Positions 32,411 through 39,882 of a DNA stretch of 48,866 nt are shown piece by piece. Location: the IMG/VR virus record IMGVR_UViG_3300049491_000970, positions 1 to 48,866 of that record, one strand, 5' to 3'. The translations under genes and the position numbers were made by a program. This stretch comes from a virus. A model generated the notes under the pieces. It searched no databases and was not told the DNA's origin. It saw nothing but the letters and a program-made list of their open reading frames with translations. Every line of letters begins with the position of its first letter. The first letter of the stretch is position 1.

Positions 32411-33847
32411 ATGGACCTGATCCGCGAGCTCGCCGCGGCGATCGAGGACTCCGCGCCGGCTGGGCCGCTGCGGCTGCGCATCGCGAAGGTCACCGTGGTC
32501 AACGGCGACGGCCGGCTGAAGACCGATCTGACCGGCGACGCCCTGTTGCGACGTAACCTCAACGCCAGCAACTTCGCCGTCAACGATCGGGTGCTCGTCC
32601 TGCAGCAGGGCGCGACCGCGGTGGTCGTCTGCCGGGTCAGCGGCGCGCTGGGGGACGGGGGCAGCGGAAGCGGCGGCAACGTCCCGTCCGGGGGCGCCGC
32701 GGGCCAGATCCTGGTCAAGGCGTCGGCTGCCGACTACAACACCAGCTGGCTCAGCCGCCCGTTCGTGGCGACGTCGACCCATGGGGTCAGCATGGGCGAC
32801 ACCGGCAACCAGGCCGGCGCCGTCCACAACGCCCGCGACCAGGCCGTCGCGCTCGGGGTGCCCCTGGTGTTCGACCAGCCCGGCATCTGCCGGATCACGT
32901 CCAGCCTGGACATCCGTCGCGAAGGCTTGAAGGTGTACGGGCTCGGCGAGAACAAGACGCGGATCAAGCAGGCCACCCCGAACATCCCCGTCGTGCTGGC
33001 CGGAATGCGCGACAACACCCTGACCGACATGAGCCTAGAGTACGCCGCGCAGCCCTCGGCGAGCGACACCGGCGCCGTCGCGCTGCAGCTCTACAACGGT
33101 TTCATGGGCTACTACGCCCGGCTGGCCATCATCACCTCCTACCAGTCGATCGGCCTCGGCCAGAGCGAGTGGCCAGTGGGCAACGGTCAGAACACGGTGT
33201 TCTCCACCACGTTCGAGAACATCCGCTGCCTCGGCTGGCGTAAGAACGCCCTGGACCTGCGGTCCTATGTCGGGGCCTCGACGGCCAATCTGTGGCTGAA
33301 CACCTACCTGCACAACAACTACGGCGGCTCGCCCGAGACGTCCTCGGACTGCGCAGTCCTCGTCCAGGGTTTCGACGACACCGTGTTCAGCGTCCTCAAC
33401 ATCGAGCAATGCATCTTCTCCGGTTCGCATGCGTTCGTGAACAACGGCAGCGGCGTCACCATCGACGGCCTGCACTACGAGTCGGTGACGATGCAGGCCT
33501 CGGGGACGGCGTTGTTCCAGTCCTACGACCGGGCACTGTCGGTGATCCGGAACTTGAAGGTGCAGAGCACGACATTCTCGAACGCCACCGGCCACGCCAT
33601 CCTCAACTCCGGAGGCGGCTCCGGCTCCGGCACATCGACGGTGATGCCCCGCACCCGCCTCGACGGATGGCGCTGGCTCGGCGGGAACCCAACCCCCGCC
33701 GGGCAGCTGTTCCTGCACCGGTCCAGCGACGGTTCGATCTGCCGCGTGGTGGTTGACCCGAACGACCCCCGTTGCCCCGTTACCGCGCTGCGCAACAACG
33801 GCGGAGGATCGTCGGTCGTCGTTGTCGACGGCGTGTCCGGAACGTGA
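32411..33847 (+). CDS. Beta-helix tail spike (pectate-lyase fold)
   Basis: This 478-residue protein has a small N-terminal oligosaccharide-binding-like domain (RLRIAKVTVVNGDGRLKTDL), a Gly/Ser linker (about 80-95) and then a long right-handed beta-helix pattern: AVALGVPLVFDQPGICRITSSL, NVVL-type turns, FENIRCLGWRKNALDL, ILNSGGGSGSG. Such spikes bind or cleave host surface polymers. No catalytic residues can be assigned from the sequence alone. The ATG directly follows the previous TGA, with GGAGGA upstream. Confidence 0.78.
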   Translation: MDLIRELAAAIEDSAPAGPLRLRIAKVTVVNGDGRLKTDLTGDALLRRNLNASNFAVNDRVLVLQQGATAVVVCRVSGALGDGGSGSGGNVPSGGAAGQILVKASAADYNTSWLSRPFVATSTHGVSMGDTGNQAGAVHNARDQAVALGVPLVFDQPGICRITSSLDIRREGLKVYGLGENKTRIKQATPNIPVVLAGMRDNTLTDMSLEYAAQPSASDTGAVALQLYNGFMGYYARLAIITSYQSIGLGQSEWPVGNGQNTVFSTTFENIRCLGWRKNALDLRSYVGASTANLWLNTYLHNNYGGSPETSSDCAVLVQGFDDTVFSVLNIEQCIFSGSHAFVNNGSGVTIDGLHYESVTMQASGTALFQSYDRALSVIRNLKVQSTTFSNATGHAILNSGGGSGSGTSTVMPRTRLDGWRWLGGNPTPAGQLFLHRSSDGSICRVVVDPNDPRCPVTALRNNGGGSSVVVVDGVSGT

Positions 33848-33987
33848 TCCGGAGCCGCTGACCAGGCGCTTTTCACGGCGCCGGACCGAGCATGTCACCT
33901 ACCGTCGGGGAGACCAGTCCCACCGGCCGACGCGAGGGTGAAGGTGACCGTCCGAGTAGCTCGATCGTCGCGACCGAGGGGAGGGAC
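33848..33987 (+). other. Structured gap before the lysis cassette
   Basis: This 140-base gap carries nested inverted repeats: GTCACCT (33894-33900) with AGGTGAC (33942-33948), and inside it CGTCGG (33903-33908) with CCGACG (33927-33932). It could end the tail transcripts or control lysis gene translation. An ATG at 33892 is in frame with the next gene but lies within the outer stem. Confidence 0.4.
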
Positions 33988-34278
33988 ATGTCGCACCCGG
34001 ACACGCCGTTGTCGATGCCGTTGCCGAGGAATCCGAGGATGAACGACGACATCACCCTCGGTGAACTGGGCCGACGGATCGCCGACGTCCAGACGACCGT
34101 TCACGGCTTGACCACGAAGCTGGACCGCGACTACGTGCGCACCAGTGACCTGACCGGCCTGGTCCGCCGGGTCGAGTCCTTGGAGTCGATCATCAGTTGG
34201 GCTCAGCGCACTGTCGGCGCAGTGATCATCGTCGGTCTGATCGGGTTGCTGTTGACCCGACCGGGGAGCCTTCCGTGA
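33988..34278 (+). CDS. Coiled-coil membrane protein, candidate holin
   Basis: This 96-residue protein starts at an ATG with GAGGGGAGGGAC just before it; a later ATG at MNDDITLGE is possible. The middle is a charged coiled coil (LGELGRRIADVQTTVHGLTTKLD; LVRRVESLESI) and the C-terminus is one membrane helix (VGAVIIVGLIGLLLT) with a short tail. This shape fits XhlA-like or other lysis-cassette membrane proteins. It is the first of four coupled genes ending in amidase and holin-like proteins. Confidence 0.65.
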   Translation: MSHPDTPLSMPLPRNPRMNDDITLGELGRRIADVQTTVHGLTTKLDRDYVRTSDLTGLVRRVESLESIISWAQRTVGAVIIVGLIGLLLTRPGSLP

Positions 34279-34781
34279 GGTACGCCAAGGTCCAGGTGGT
34301 CATCATCGGTGTCCTCGCCGTCGCGCTGGGCGTCCAGTGGTGGGCCGCCCGCGAGGTCGACCGCCTCGACTACCCCCAGCAGAAGGTGATCTCGCGCCTG
34401 CCCGGTCTGGCCTACGCCGGGACGACGTACGACCACCCGCTCGAGGTGGTCGCCCGCAAATGTGTCATCGGCGACGAGCCGATCTCGGTCACCGGGATCC
34501 TGTCGTGGTCGGCGCTCGAACCGGTCGTCTCGGTCGTCGAGATCAGTCGGGGCGCCAACGTCCTCCAGCCCGGCACCTGCCCGGAGAGGCGCTACGTCAA
34601 CAACATCCCGGAGCAGGTCGTCAAGCGCAACGACGAGCTGCTCGGCGCTGTCGGCGGCATCTGCATCCGGTGGAAGATCACCGGGGTCGAGACGCCCACC
34701 GATCGGCGGATCAGGCCGGAGACCTGGTCGACCGAGCCGTTCTGGTTGTGCAGCGAGCCACCGAAGGCCGAGACGAAATGA
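34275..34781 (+). CDS. Signal-anchored lysis-cassette protein
   Basis: This 168-residue protein starts at GTG in GTGA and has one N-terminal membrane anchor (VQVVIIGVLAVALGVQWW). The rest should lie outside the membrane. It has four Cys (RKCVI, GTCPE, GGICIRW, WLCSE) that could form disulfides. No family was recognised. Its place between the coiled-coil membrane protein and the endolysin suggests a spanin-like or regulatory lysis role. Confidence 0.65.
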   Translation: MRYAKVQVVIIGVLAVALGVQWWAAREVDRLDYPQQKVISRLPGLAYAGTTYDHPLEVVARKCVIGDEPISVTGILSWSALEPVVSVVEISRGANVLQPGTCPERRYVNNIPEQVVKRNDELLGAVGGICIRWKITGVETPTDRRIRPETWSTEPFWLCSEPPKAETK

Positions 34782-35536
34782 GCATCTACCCGGGGGCGGA
34801 CCCCAGGCCGCAGTGGTTCGGCACCGGTGGCCCGGCCGTCGAGCCGCAGGTGATCGTCCTGCACACCACCGAGGGCCGCACGTGGCCGGCGTACGCGGGC
34901 GGGAGCAAGGCTCCCCACCTGACCGTGATGCCGGTGATGGACCAGGCACGCCTCGACTGGCGGCAACACTTCTCGCTGGACCGGTCTGCCCGGGCCCTCG
35001 CCCACCCGTCGGGCACCGTCGAGACGAACAACCGCGGCGCGATCCAGGTCGAGCTGATCGGGACGTGCAGCCGTACCGGTCCAGGCCTGTACTGGCCGTC
35101 GGCTCCGGCGTGGGCGCTGCGCGCCCTGGCTCAGTTCGTGGCGTGGGCGGTGAGCCGGTTCGAGCAGGTCGAGCTGCTCGCGCCGGCCGCCTGGCCCGCC
35201 TATCCCAGTTCGGCCGGACGCAGCGTCGCTCGCTTCACCGATGAGCAGTGGCTGGCGTTCCGCGGCATCTGCGGGCACCTGCACGTCCCGAGCAACACCC
35301 ACGGGGATCCGGGGAACTTCCCGATCCAACGCCTGATCGATCTGTGTCGAGGAGACGACATGCCACTGAGCAAGGACGACCTGGACCGGATCTCCACGTC
35401 GGTGTGGAGCGCGAAGTTCGGCCGCGGCGACGAACGCGAGTCGGCCGGCGACCGTCTCGACAATGTCGCCACTCAGGGTGACTTACTGGCCCTGGAGCAA
35501 CGGCTGCTCGCCGCGATCGAGAAGGCGTCGGCATGA
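34778..35536 (+). CDS. Endolysin, N-acetylmuramoyl-L-alanine amidase
   Basis: This 252-residue protein is an amidase-2/PGRP-type endolysin that should cut the bond between N-acetylmuramic acid and L-alanine. Probable zinc ligands are His29 (VIVLHTTEG), His167 (GHLHV) and Asp177 (HGDPGNFP). Residues 1-190 form the enzyme. The C-terminal 60 residues (MPLSKDDLDRISTSVW, AGDRLDNVATQGDLLALEQRL) form a separate helical module with no known wall-binding repeat. No signal peptide is present, so a holin should release it. Coupled by ATGA on both sides. Confidence 0.9.
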   Translation: MSIYPGADPRPQWFGTGGPAVEPQVIVLHTTEGRTWPAYAGGSKAPHLTVMPVMDQARLDWRQHFSLDRSARALAHPSGTVETNNRGAIQVELIGTCSRTGPGLYWPSAPAWALRALAQFVAWAVSRFEQVELLAPAAWPAYPSSAGRSVARFTDEQWLAFRGICGHLHVPSNTHGDPGNFPIQRLIDLCRGDDMPLSKDDLDRISTSVWSAKFGRGDERESAGDRLDNVATQGDLLALEQRLLAAIEKASA

Positions 35537-35946
35537 GCGTGAACGGCGCCGTCATTCGGGACTTCGCCGAACGGATGATCCGCCAGCTGTCCCAAGTGGC
35601 ACTGCCGATCCTGGTGGCCGCCGCCGCATCGCCGACCGGGGGTTGGCGGATCGACTGGGTGACCTTCACCTCGGCGGCGATCGTCACGATGACGGTCACC
35701 GCGGCGAAGGTGTCCATCGCGGTCCTCGCGGACTGGGAGACGACCACCTGGTGGAAAGACCTCGTCGATCGCAGCGCCAGCGCCGGACTGACCACCTTCG
35801 TCGGGTTCTTCCCGATCTCGGTGGTGCAGCCCGGCGCCGTCGACTGGCGACTGGTCTCCTACATGAGCGCCCTGTCGGCGCTCATCGCGGTCGCTCAGTT
35901 CTTCACCTCTCCCCCGACGTACTCCACGGGTCGCCACGTCGCATGA
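35533..35946 (+). CDS. Holin-like membrane protein
   Basis: This 137-residue protein has three or four hydrophobic segments: LPILVAAAASPTGG, WVTFTSAAIVTMTVTAAKV, LTTFVGFFPISVV and YMSALSALIAVAQFF. It directly follows the endolysin with an ATGA overlap. That arrangement, with several membrane spans, fits a holin that times lysis. It is the last convincing gene of the rightward late operon. Confidence 0.75.
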   Translation: MSVNGAVIRDFAERMIRQLSQVALPILVAAAASPTGGWRIDWVTFTSAAIVTMTVTAAKVSIAVLADWETTTWWKDLVDRSASAGLTTFVGFFPISVVQPGAVDWRLVSYMSALSALIAVAQFFTSPPTYSTGRHVA

Positions 35947-36205
35947 CATGGGTCGGGAAGGGCAGGCTTGTCGTTTGGATCGGGAAGGCCTGGTCCGTCG
36001 GTCAGGGTCGGTCAGGTTCGTCGGATGGGGGGGCGTGGTGCGGTTGGTCGTTCGGGCACGGTTCGGCTAGTCGCGGCGAAACATGGTCCGGCTCGTCAGA
36101 CGGTACGGGGTGGCGTGGCTTGTCGGCCAGGCATGACGTGGCGTGGCTTGTCGCTTCGGGTCGGCGAGAATAGTCATCAGGGTCGGGAGTGGGACGGGTA
36201 GTCGA
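35947..36205 (+). repeat. G-rich degenerate tandem array
   Basis: After the holin-like gene the plus strand becomes very G/T-rich and falls into about nine degenerate units of 23-28 bases, most ending in GTCG. The clearest copies contain GTGGCGTGGCTTGTCG (near 36107-36152). Several frames are open because stops are rare in such DNA. One 76-residue frame begins in the ATGA of the holin-like stop, but its third codon positions are not enriched like the true genes. It separates convergent operons. A transcription-ending, recombination or packaging role is possible. Confidence 0.6.
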
Positions 36206-36208
36206 AAC

Positions 36209-36976
36209 CTAATCGCGTCGGTCCCAGCGGACGACCTTGAAGGTACCGAAGCCCTGGGAGCGGTCGGCGCCGATGCCCTGCTCCTCGCCGGTGACGAGGA
36301 GGTGGCCCCAGGACCGCGGGTCCGCGCCCGGCTTGGCCCGCTCGGCGTCCAGGTCGAAGTCGGCGTGAACCACGAAGGACAGTTGGACACCGTCGACGTA
36401 CTCGGCCAGCTTGATCGCGGCACCGAAGCGCGCATGGACGAAGTCCTGGGCGACACCGTCCGGCTCGGTGACGGGGTTCCCGTCGGCGTCGCAGATCAGC
36501 ACCTTCTCCTGCGGGACGAACACGTGCTCGGCGAAGAACGAGCGGGTGCCCTTCGCGGAGGGTCCCCAGCGGTCCTTCGGCCAGCGAATGTTCGCCGCCT
36601 CCTTGATCATGGCCTTGATCTGCCGGCCGTCGATGTAGAGGTAGCTGGCGTCACGCTTGAACCCGTTCAGGCAACGGGTGTCGGCGACCTCGGCGATGGC
36701 AGCGTCGACGGCCTCGGGGGTCCGCGAGGTCTGCTCGTCGCCGTTGCGGGCCGACATGGTCTCGGCGACGAGCTCGCGGATGACCGAGTCCTTGTCGCGG
36801 AACTTCGTCCGGATCCATCCTTCGGCGATCTTCGGGTCGGACGGGACTCCGCCGCGAAGCGTGCCGACGACGATCGTCGCGTCGTAGGTGTACCTGTAGA
36901 CGGCGGCCTTCAGGTCGCGGAACACCGACCGGCTGTCGGTGTAGAGCCCGCGTTTGTCGACAGTGGTGGTGGGCAT
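36209..36976 (-). CDS. Conserved phage protein with glycine-rich C-terminal loop
   Basis: This 255-residue protein starts at an ATG with GAGGAGG. It includes VVGTLRGGVPSDPKIAEGW (about 35-53), ASYLYIDGRQIKAMIKEAANIRW and ends with LLVTGEEQGIGADRSQGFGTFKVVRW. The protein recurs in actinophages without a known function, by recall. The final G-x-G-x5-GFG pattern recalls the glycine loop of RAMP-fold (Cas-type) RNA-binding proteins; that is a pattern match only. It is transcribed alone from the gap near 37020. Confidence 0.72.
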   Translation of the reverse strand: MPTTTVDKRGLYTDSRSVFRDLKAAVYRYTYDATIVVGTLRGGVPSDPKIAEGWIRTKFRDKDSVIRELVAETMSARNGDEQTSRTPEAVDAAIAEVADTRCLNGFKRDASYLYIDGRQIKAMIKEAANIRWPKDRWGPSAKGTRSFFAEHVFVPQEKVLICDADGNPVTEPDGVAQDFVHARFGAAIKLAEYVDGVQLSFVVHADFDLDAERAKPGADPRSWGHLLVTGEEQGIGADRSQGFGTFKVVRWDRRD

Positions 36977-36989
36977 GCGGTGCCTCCTC

Positions 36990-37045
36990 GGATCGGGGTC
37001 GGTGAGTCGTATCTTCGCGTCTTGACAGTGAGTTGTCAACATGAC
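36990..37045 (-). promoter_or_regulatory. Operator-like dyad and probable promoter
   Basis: TTGACA (37022-37027) and TGTCAA (37034-37039) form a perfect 6-base inverted repeat with a 6-base spacer. On the minus strand the second half reads TTGACA and could be the -35 for the gene starting at 36976. A -10 box is weak (GAAGAT at 17 bases). The dyad would let a repressor block the promoter. Confidence 0.45.
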
Positions 37046-37076
37046 GATACCCCCGTCCGGGGGGAACGGGGGTATC
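37046..37076 (-). terminator. Perfect 11-base-pair hairpin
   Basis: GATACCCCCGT (37046-37056) pairs perfectly with ACGGGGGTATC (37066-37076) around a 9-base loop. It lies 40 bases past the leftward operon ending at 37116 and upstream of the promoter for the next gene, so it most likely ends the former. There is no U-run, as is common in high-G+C hosts. Confidence 0.65.
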
Positions 37077-37081
37077 GAGGC

Positions 37082-37106
37082 GACGCCAACGGGGGGGGGT
37101 GGCGTC
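37082..37106 (-). terminator. Second hairpin, G-run loop
   Basis: GACGCCA (37082-37088) pairs with TGGCGTC (37100-37106) around a loop with nine consecutive G. Together with the hairpin at 37046-37076 it forms a tandem terminator directly after the stop at 37116. Confidence 0.55.
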
Positions 37107-37115
37107 ATCATCAGG

Positions 37116-37547
37116 CTACGTCAGGTGTTGGTGGGCGACGTGGTCCTTGCCGGGCTCGGTGTGCAGCGTGTCGTGCAGCGCCGACAGGTTCGCGGCGACG
37201 TCCCGGTCGTCGGGGACCTCCTGCGCCGTCGTCCCATGGAAGATCCACAGATGGGCGCGGATCGTCCCCGAGTCGGGGAAGTCCTTCAGCGCCGAGACCG
37301 GCGGCCACTCGTCCGTCGTCGCAGTGATCGGCGCGACCGCCGCTGCGGCGGTGTGCACGACCTCGTCGGCCGTCCGGGTCCGCTCGACGCTCGGGCTGCC
37401 CGGCGAGCCCTCCCAGCACCAACCGTCAACCAGCCGGGTCAGCCGCACCCGGGCGAGCTGGTGGTCGATCCTCTCGACCTGCCACAGCTCGCCGCCCTGG
37501 GACAGCTCGTCACCCGCTCGGACGTCTACCCAGCCCACGGTGGTCAT
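37116..37547 (-). CDS. Small protein, unknown
   Basis: This 143-residue protein starts in ATGA with the previous gene's stop. The N-terminal 40 residues look like a small SH3-like beta fold (VGWVDVRAGDELSQGGELWQVERI), followed by a low-complexity A/V/T stretch and a His-rich C-terminus (DHVAHQHLT). No family was recognised. It is last in a three-gene leftward operon. Confidence 0.68.
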   Translation of the reverse strand: MTTVGWVDVRAGDELSQGGELWQVERIDHQLARVRLTRLVDGWCWEGSPGSPSVERTRTADEVVHTAAAAVAPITATTDEWPPVSALKDFPDSGTIRAHLWIFHGTTAQEVPDDRDVAANLSALHDTLHTEPGKDHVAHQHLT

Positions 37548-37930
37548 TGCGTCGACCCGTTCGCGGTCCAGCGATAGGTCTCGTCGATTGTGAGCCAGTG
37601 CCGGATGCTCGCCGGCTCCGGCTCCGTTCCTTCGTCGAGGAACAGTGCCAACGCGCGAGCCGCGCGATTGACCGTCTCCGCCAGGTGAGGAAATTCCTCG
37701 CCGACGGCCTGGACTCCGCGCTCGACGCTCCTGATCCGGGCCGCGGAAAAGGCGGCCCTGGTTTCCCTGACGTCCCTGGCATCTTCTAGGATCTTCACAG
37801 ACAGCGCCTCGCCGGGCTGGTGCTCACCCCCGAAGACGACCTCCATCATCGAATCGAGGTCGTGCGGGATCTCGTAGCCGCCGGTGACCTGGTCGTTGAC
37901 GGCGAGCAGCGCGTCGATCTCGGTGAGCAT
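37544..37930 (-). CDS. Helical protein, unknown
   Basis: This 128-residue protein starts at an ATG with GGGAGGT and overlaps the previous stop (TGATG). It is acidic and largely helical (DVRETRAAFSAARIRSVERGVQAV; LAETVNRAARALALFLDEG). Pairing in one operon with the next two genes suggests a shared role, possibly in lysogeny control because the operon faces the RHH gene. No motif confirms that. Confidence 0.72.
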   Translation of the reverse strand: MLTEIDALLAVNDQVTGGYEIPHDLDSMMEVVFGGEHQPGEALSVKILEDARDVRETRAAFSAARIRSVERGVQAVGEEFPHLAETVNRAARALALFLDEGTEPEPASIRHWLTIDETYRWTANGSTQ

Positions 37931-38445
37931 CAGACCTCCCGAGCCAGACGCAGGTGGCCGGGTGGGATCCGCTCGTCGTCGACGAAGCGGAAGTACTCGC
38001 GGGCGACGGCCGGCACGATCATGGCCGGATGCCTGGCCCAGACCAGCCGGCGGGGGTTGGTGTCGAACCGAGTTCGCGAGCTGGTGATGTCGAACATCCG
38101 GGCCAGCAGCCCGGAGGAGAAATCGGCGACGTCGAGGCGTTCCTCCAGCAACTCCCAGTCCGGCCCGGTGATGCCCGGCACCGACGGCCACGCCGCGGCG
38201 ATGGCTGCGACGTGGATCTTCATCTCGTAGAGCGGCTCGACGCCCGGAGCGAGCACGTGGTCGTGCTCGACGAGCCGGCGACGTAGATCCTCGCGCGCGC
38301 TGTCGACCGTGGCCTTCATCGCATCGAGCACGTCGGCGACGCTGTCCAGGTCGTGGATCGCTCGGGACATCCCGAACCCCCCGATGCGGCAGGACTCGAT
38401 GGTCAGGCCCTCGACCTGACGGGCGGAGCGGGGGAAGTCGTGCAC
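37930..38445 (-). CDS. First gene of leftward control operon, unknown
   Basis: This 171-residue protein starts at GTG with GAGGAGG, directly downstream of the dyad-rich control region. It contains likely helices (DVLDAMKATVDSAREDLRRRLVEHDH; WELLEERLDVADFSSGLLARM) and a basic patch (RTRFDTNPRRLVWARH). The position, sharing one operator region with a divergent RHH gene, is where an immunity or early repressor gene is often found, but no helix-turn-helix could be identified with confidence. Confidence 0.72.
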   Translation of the reverse strand: MHDFPRSARQVEGLTIESCRIGGFGMSRAIHDLDSVADVLDAMKATVDSAREDLRRRLVEHDHVLAPGVEPLYEMKIHVAAIAAAWPSVPGITGPDWELLEERLDVADFSSGLLARMFDITSSRTRFDTNPRRLVWARHPAMIVPAVAREYFRFVDDERIPPGHLRLAREV

Positions 38446-38461
38446 TCGGTGCCTCCTCGCC

Positions 38462-38528
38462 TTGACGGTAGTTGACGCGCGTCGTTGACAGTAGTTGACG
38501 CGCTGTCAACTGGTCAACTACTGTCAAC
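38462..38528. promoter_or_regulatory. Divergent promoter with symmetric operators
   Basis: TTGACAGTAGTTGAC (38485-38499) is repeated inverted and perfectly at 38513-38527. A third copy, with one change, lies at 38462-38476 in direct orientation. The dyad builds two overlapping promoters by symmetry: plus TTGACG (38495-38500), 18 bases, TACTGT (38519-38524); minus TTGACC (38517-38512), 18 bases, TACTGT (38493-38488). A bound repressor would shut both. The best candidate binder is the RHH protein encoded just downstream. Confidence 0.7.
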
Positions 38529-38572
38529 CCTGGATGCGCACACCGACCGGACCCAGGAAAGGCCCCCCCTCG

Positions 38573-38842
38573 ATGAGCGTTCCCCGCAGATACACCCACA
38601 GCTTCGGTGTCGTCCTCACCCGCGAGGAGTACGACGCCCTGACCGAAGCCGCCGCAGGCAGCTTCATGAGCAAGGCTGCCGTCGCCCGCGAGGGCTTGGA
38701 GGTCTGGCTCGACCCCAGGGTGTCCGAGATCGCGGTTAGCCTCGGCAAGCCGCGCAGGGAAGTCTTGCGCGACGCCCTGAACGACTACTTCGACAGCGCG
38801 TCCGCTGTCGGGACCGACAGGAAGGGACGACGCAGAGCATGA
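38573..38842 (+). CDS. Ribbon-helix-helix DNA-binding protein
   Basis: This 89-residue protein resembles the Arc/CopG class: a basic start (MSVPRRY), a strand (THSFGVVLT), a helix (EEYDALTEAAAG) and a second helix (SKAAVAREGLEVWL), then a C-terminal EVLRDALNDYF helix. These proteins bind DNA as dimers through the beta strand and often repress their own promoter. The gene sits 45 bases from an operator-rich promoter. The ATG has AGGAAAGG nine bases away. RHH was judged by pattern, without a profile search. Confidence 0.7.
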   Translation: MSVPRRYTHSFGVVLTREEYDALTEAAAGSFMSKAAVAREGLEVWLDPRVSEIAVSLGKPRREVLRDALNDYFDSASAVGTDRKGRRRA

Positions 38843-39882
38843 CCGACATCCTCGCCCCGGCAACGGGCCCGCTCATCTATGACGGGATCGAACGTCCGTA
38901 CCGGGTCGAGGACTACATCGCCCGCGACCACAACAAGCGGCCCTACATCCTGGTCGCCGACGGCCGCGGCGGGCTGACCGGGGAGCGGACCACGTACACC
39001 CGAGTCACGACGTTCATCAAGGGCATCGACGACAAGCGCAACCTCGAGGACTGGATCCTGCGCCAGACCTTGAAGGGGTACACCCTGTCCCCGTCGGTCT
39101 ACTCCGCGCGCCTGGCCGTCGTCTTCGGCGCCCAGGACGAGAAGGCCCGGATGAACGAGCTCATCGAGGAGATGCAGACGTTCGCCCGGATGAGCGAGAA
39201 GGCGTTGCTCGGCACCGCGATCCACGCCCTCACCGAGCGGCACGACCTGAACATCCCGACGCCGATCTTCCCCGACCCCTACCGCCCGCACCTGCAGGAG
39301 TGGATCCGGCTCACCGCGCCCTGGCAGCCGTTCACCCCCGACGAGATCGAGCGGTTCGTCGTCAACGACGATCTGAAGACCGCCGGAACCGGGGACCGGC
39401 GGGGACAGCTGCGCAGGCCGTGTCGCAAGTGCGGTGGCCGTTGGACGATGATCGACCTCAAGACCGGCCGGGTGGACGACTTCACCCAACGTGAGGCCGA
39501 GATGCAGCTCGCGACCTATGCCCGGTCGATGGCCTACGACCCCAACACCGGGCTGCGGACACCGCTGATGATGTGCGTCTGCGAGGGCTACATCGTCCAC
39601 ATCCCCTCCGAGACCGGGCGTGGCCGATTGCTGCGCTTCGACCTGGAAAGGGGCTGGGAGCTGTGCCGGACCCTGATGCCGGCGATCCGCGAGGCTCGCC
39701 GGTACCGGCCGAAGCCGACCGAGGTCGACCCGCTGGCGCTGGCGATCGCCGACGCGGAGACGACCGAGGACCTCCGCATCATCTGGGAGAGAGCCACCGG
39801 GTGGACACCCATCCACACCGAGGCAGCCCGGGCACGCCGCCTGGAGCTGGAAGCACTATCGACAAATGGAGGTACCGCATGA
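38839..39882 (+). CDS. RecB/Cas4-like exonuclease
   Basis: This 347-residue protein fits the PD-(D/E)XK nucleases of the RecB family: GTAIHALTERHD (His129), GTGDR (Asp186), IDLKTG (Asp206 and Lys208), and QLATYA (Gln223-Tyr227, motif QxxxY). A CRKCGG between the motifs may help bind zinc. It probably resects phage DNA ends for recombination together with the SSB-like protein that follows. Coupled to the RHH gene by ATGA. Confidence 0.85.
   Translation: MTDILAPATGPLIYDGIERPYRVEDYIARDHNKRPYILVADGRGGLTGERTTYTRVTTFIKGIDDKRNLEDWILRQTLKGYTLSPSVYSARLAVVFGAQDEKARMNELIEEMQTFARMSEKALLGTAIHALTERHDLNIPTPIFPDPYRPHLQEWIRLTAPWQPFTPDEIERFVVNDDLKTAGTGDRRGQLRRPCRKCGGRWTMIDLKTGRVDDFTQREAEMQLATYARSMAYDPNTGLRTPLMMCVCEGYIVHIPSETGRGRLLRFDLERGWELCRTLMPAIREARRYRPKPTEVDPLALAIADAETTEDLRIIWERATGWTPIHTEAARARRLELEALSTNGGTA

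Noticed and set aside
35943-36173. 76-residue frame coupled to the holin-like stop
   Set aside because: The ATGA overlap is attractive, but third positions are not enriched for G/C and the product is a W/G/S-rich repeat; the region is better described as an array.
35947-36205. CRISPR array
   Set aside because: Units are degenerate, lack identical repeats with unique spacers of equal length, and no cas gene is present.
36209-36976. Direct assignment as a Cas protein
   Set aside because: Only the short glycine loop matches; no other Cas motif or CRISPR context was seen.
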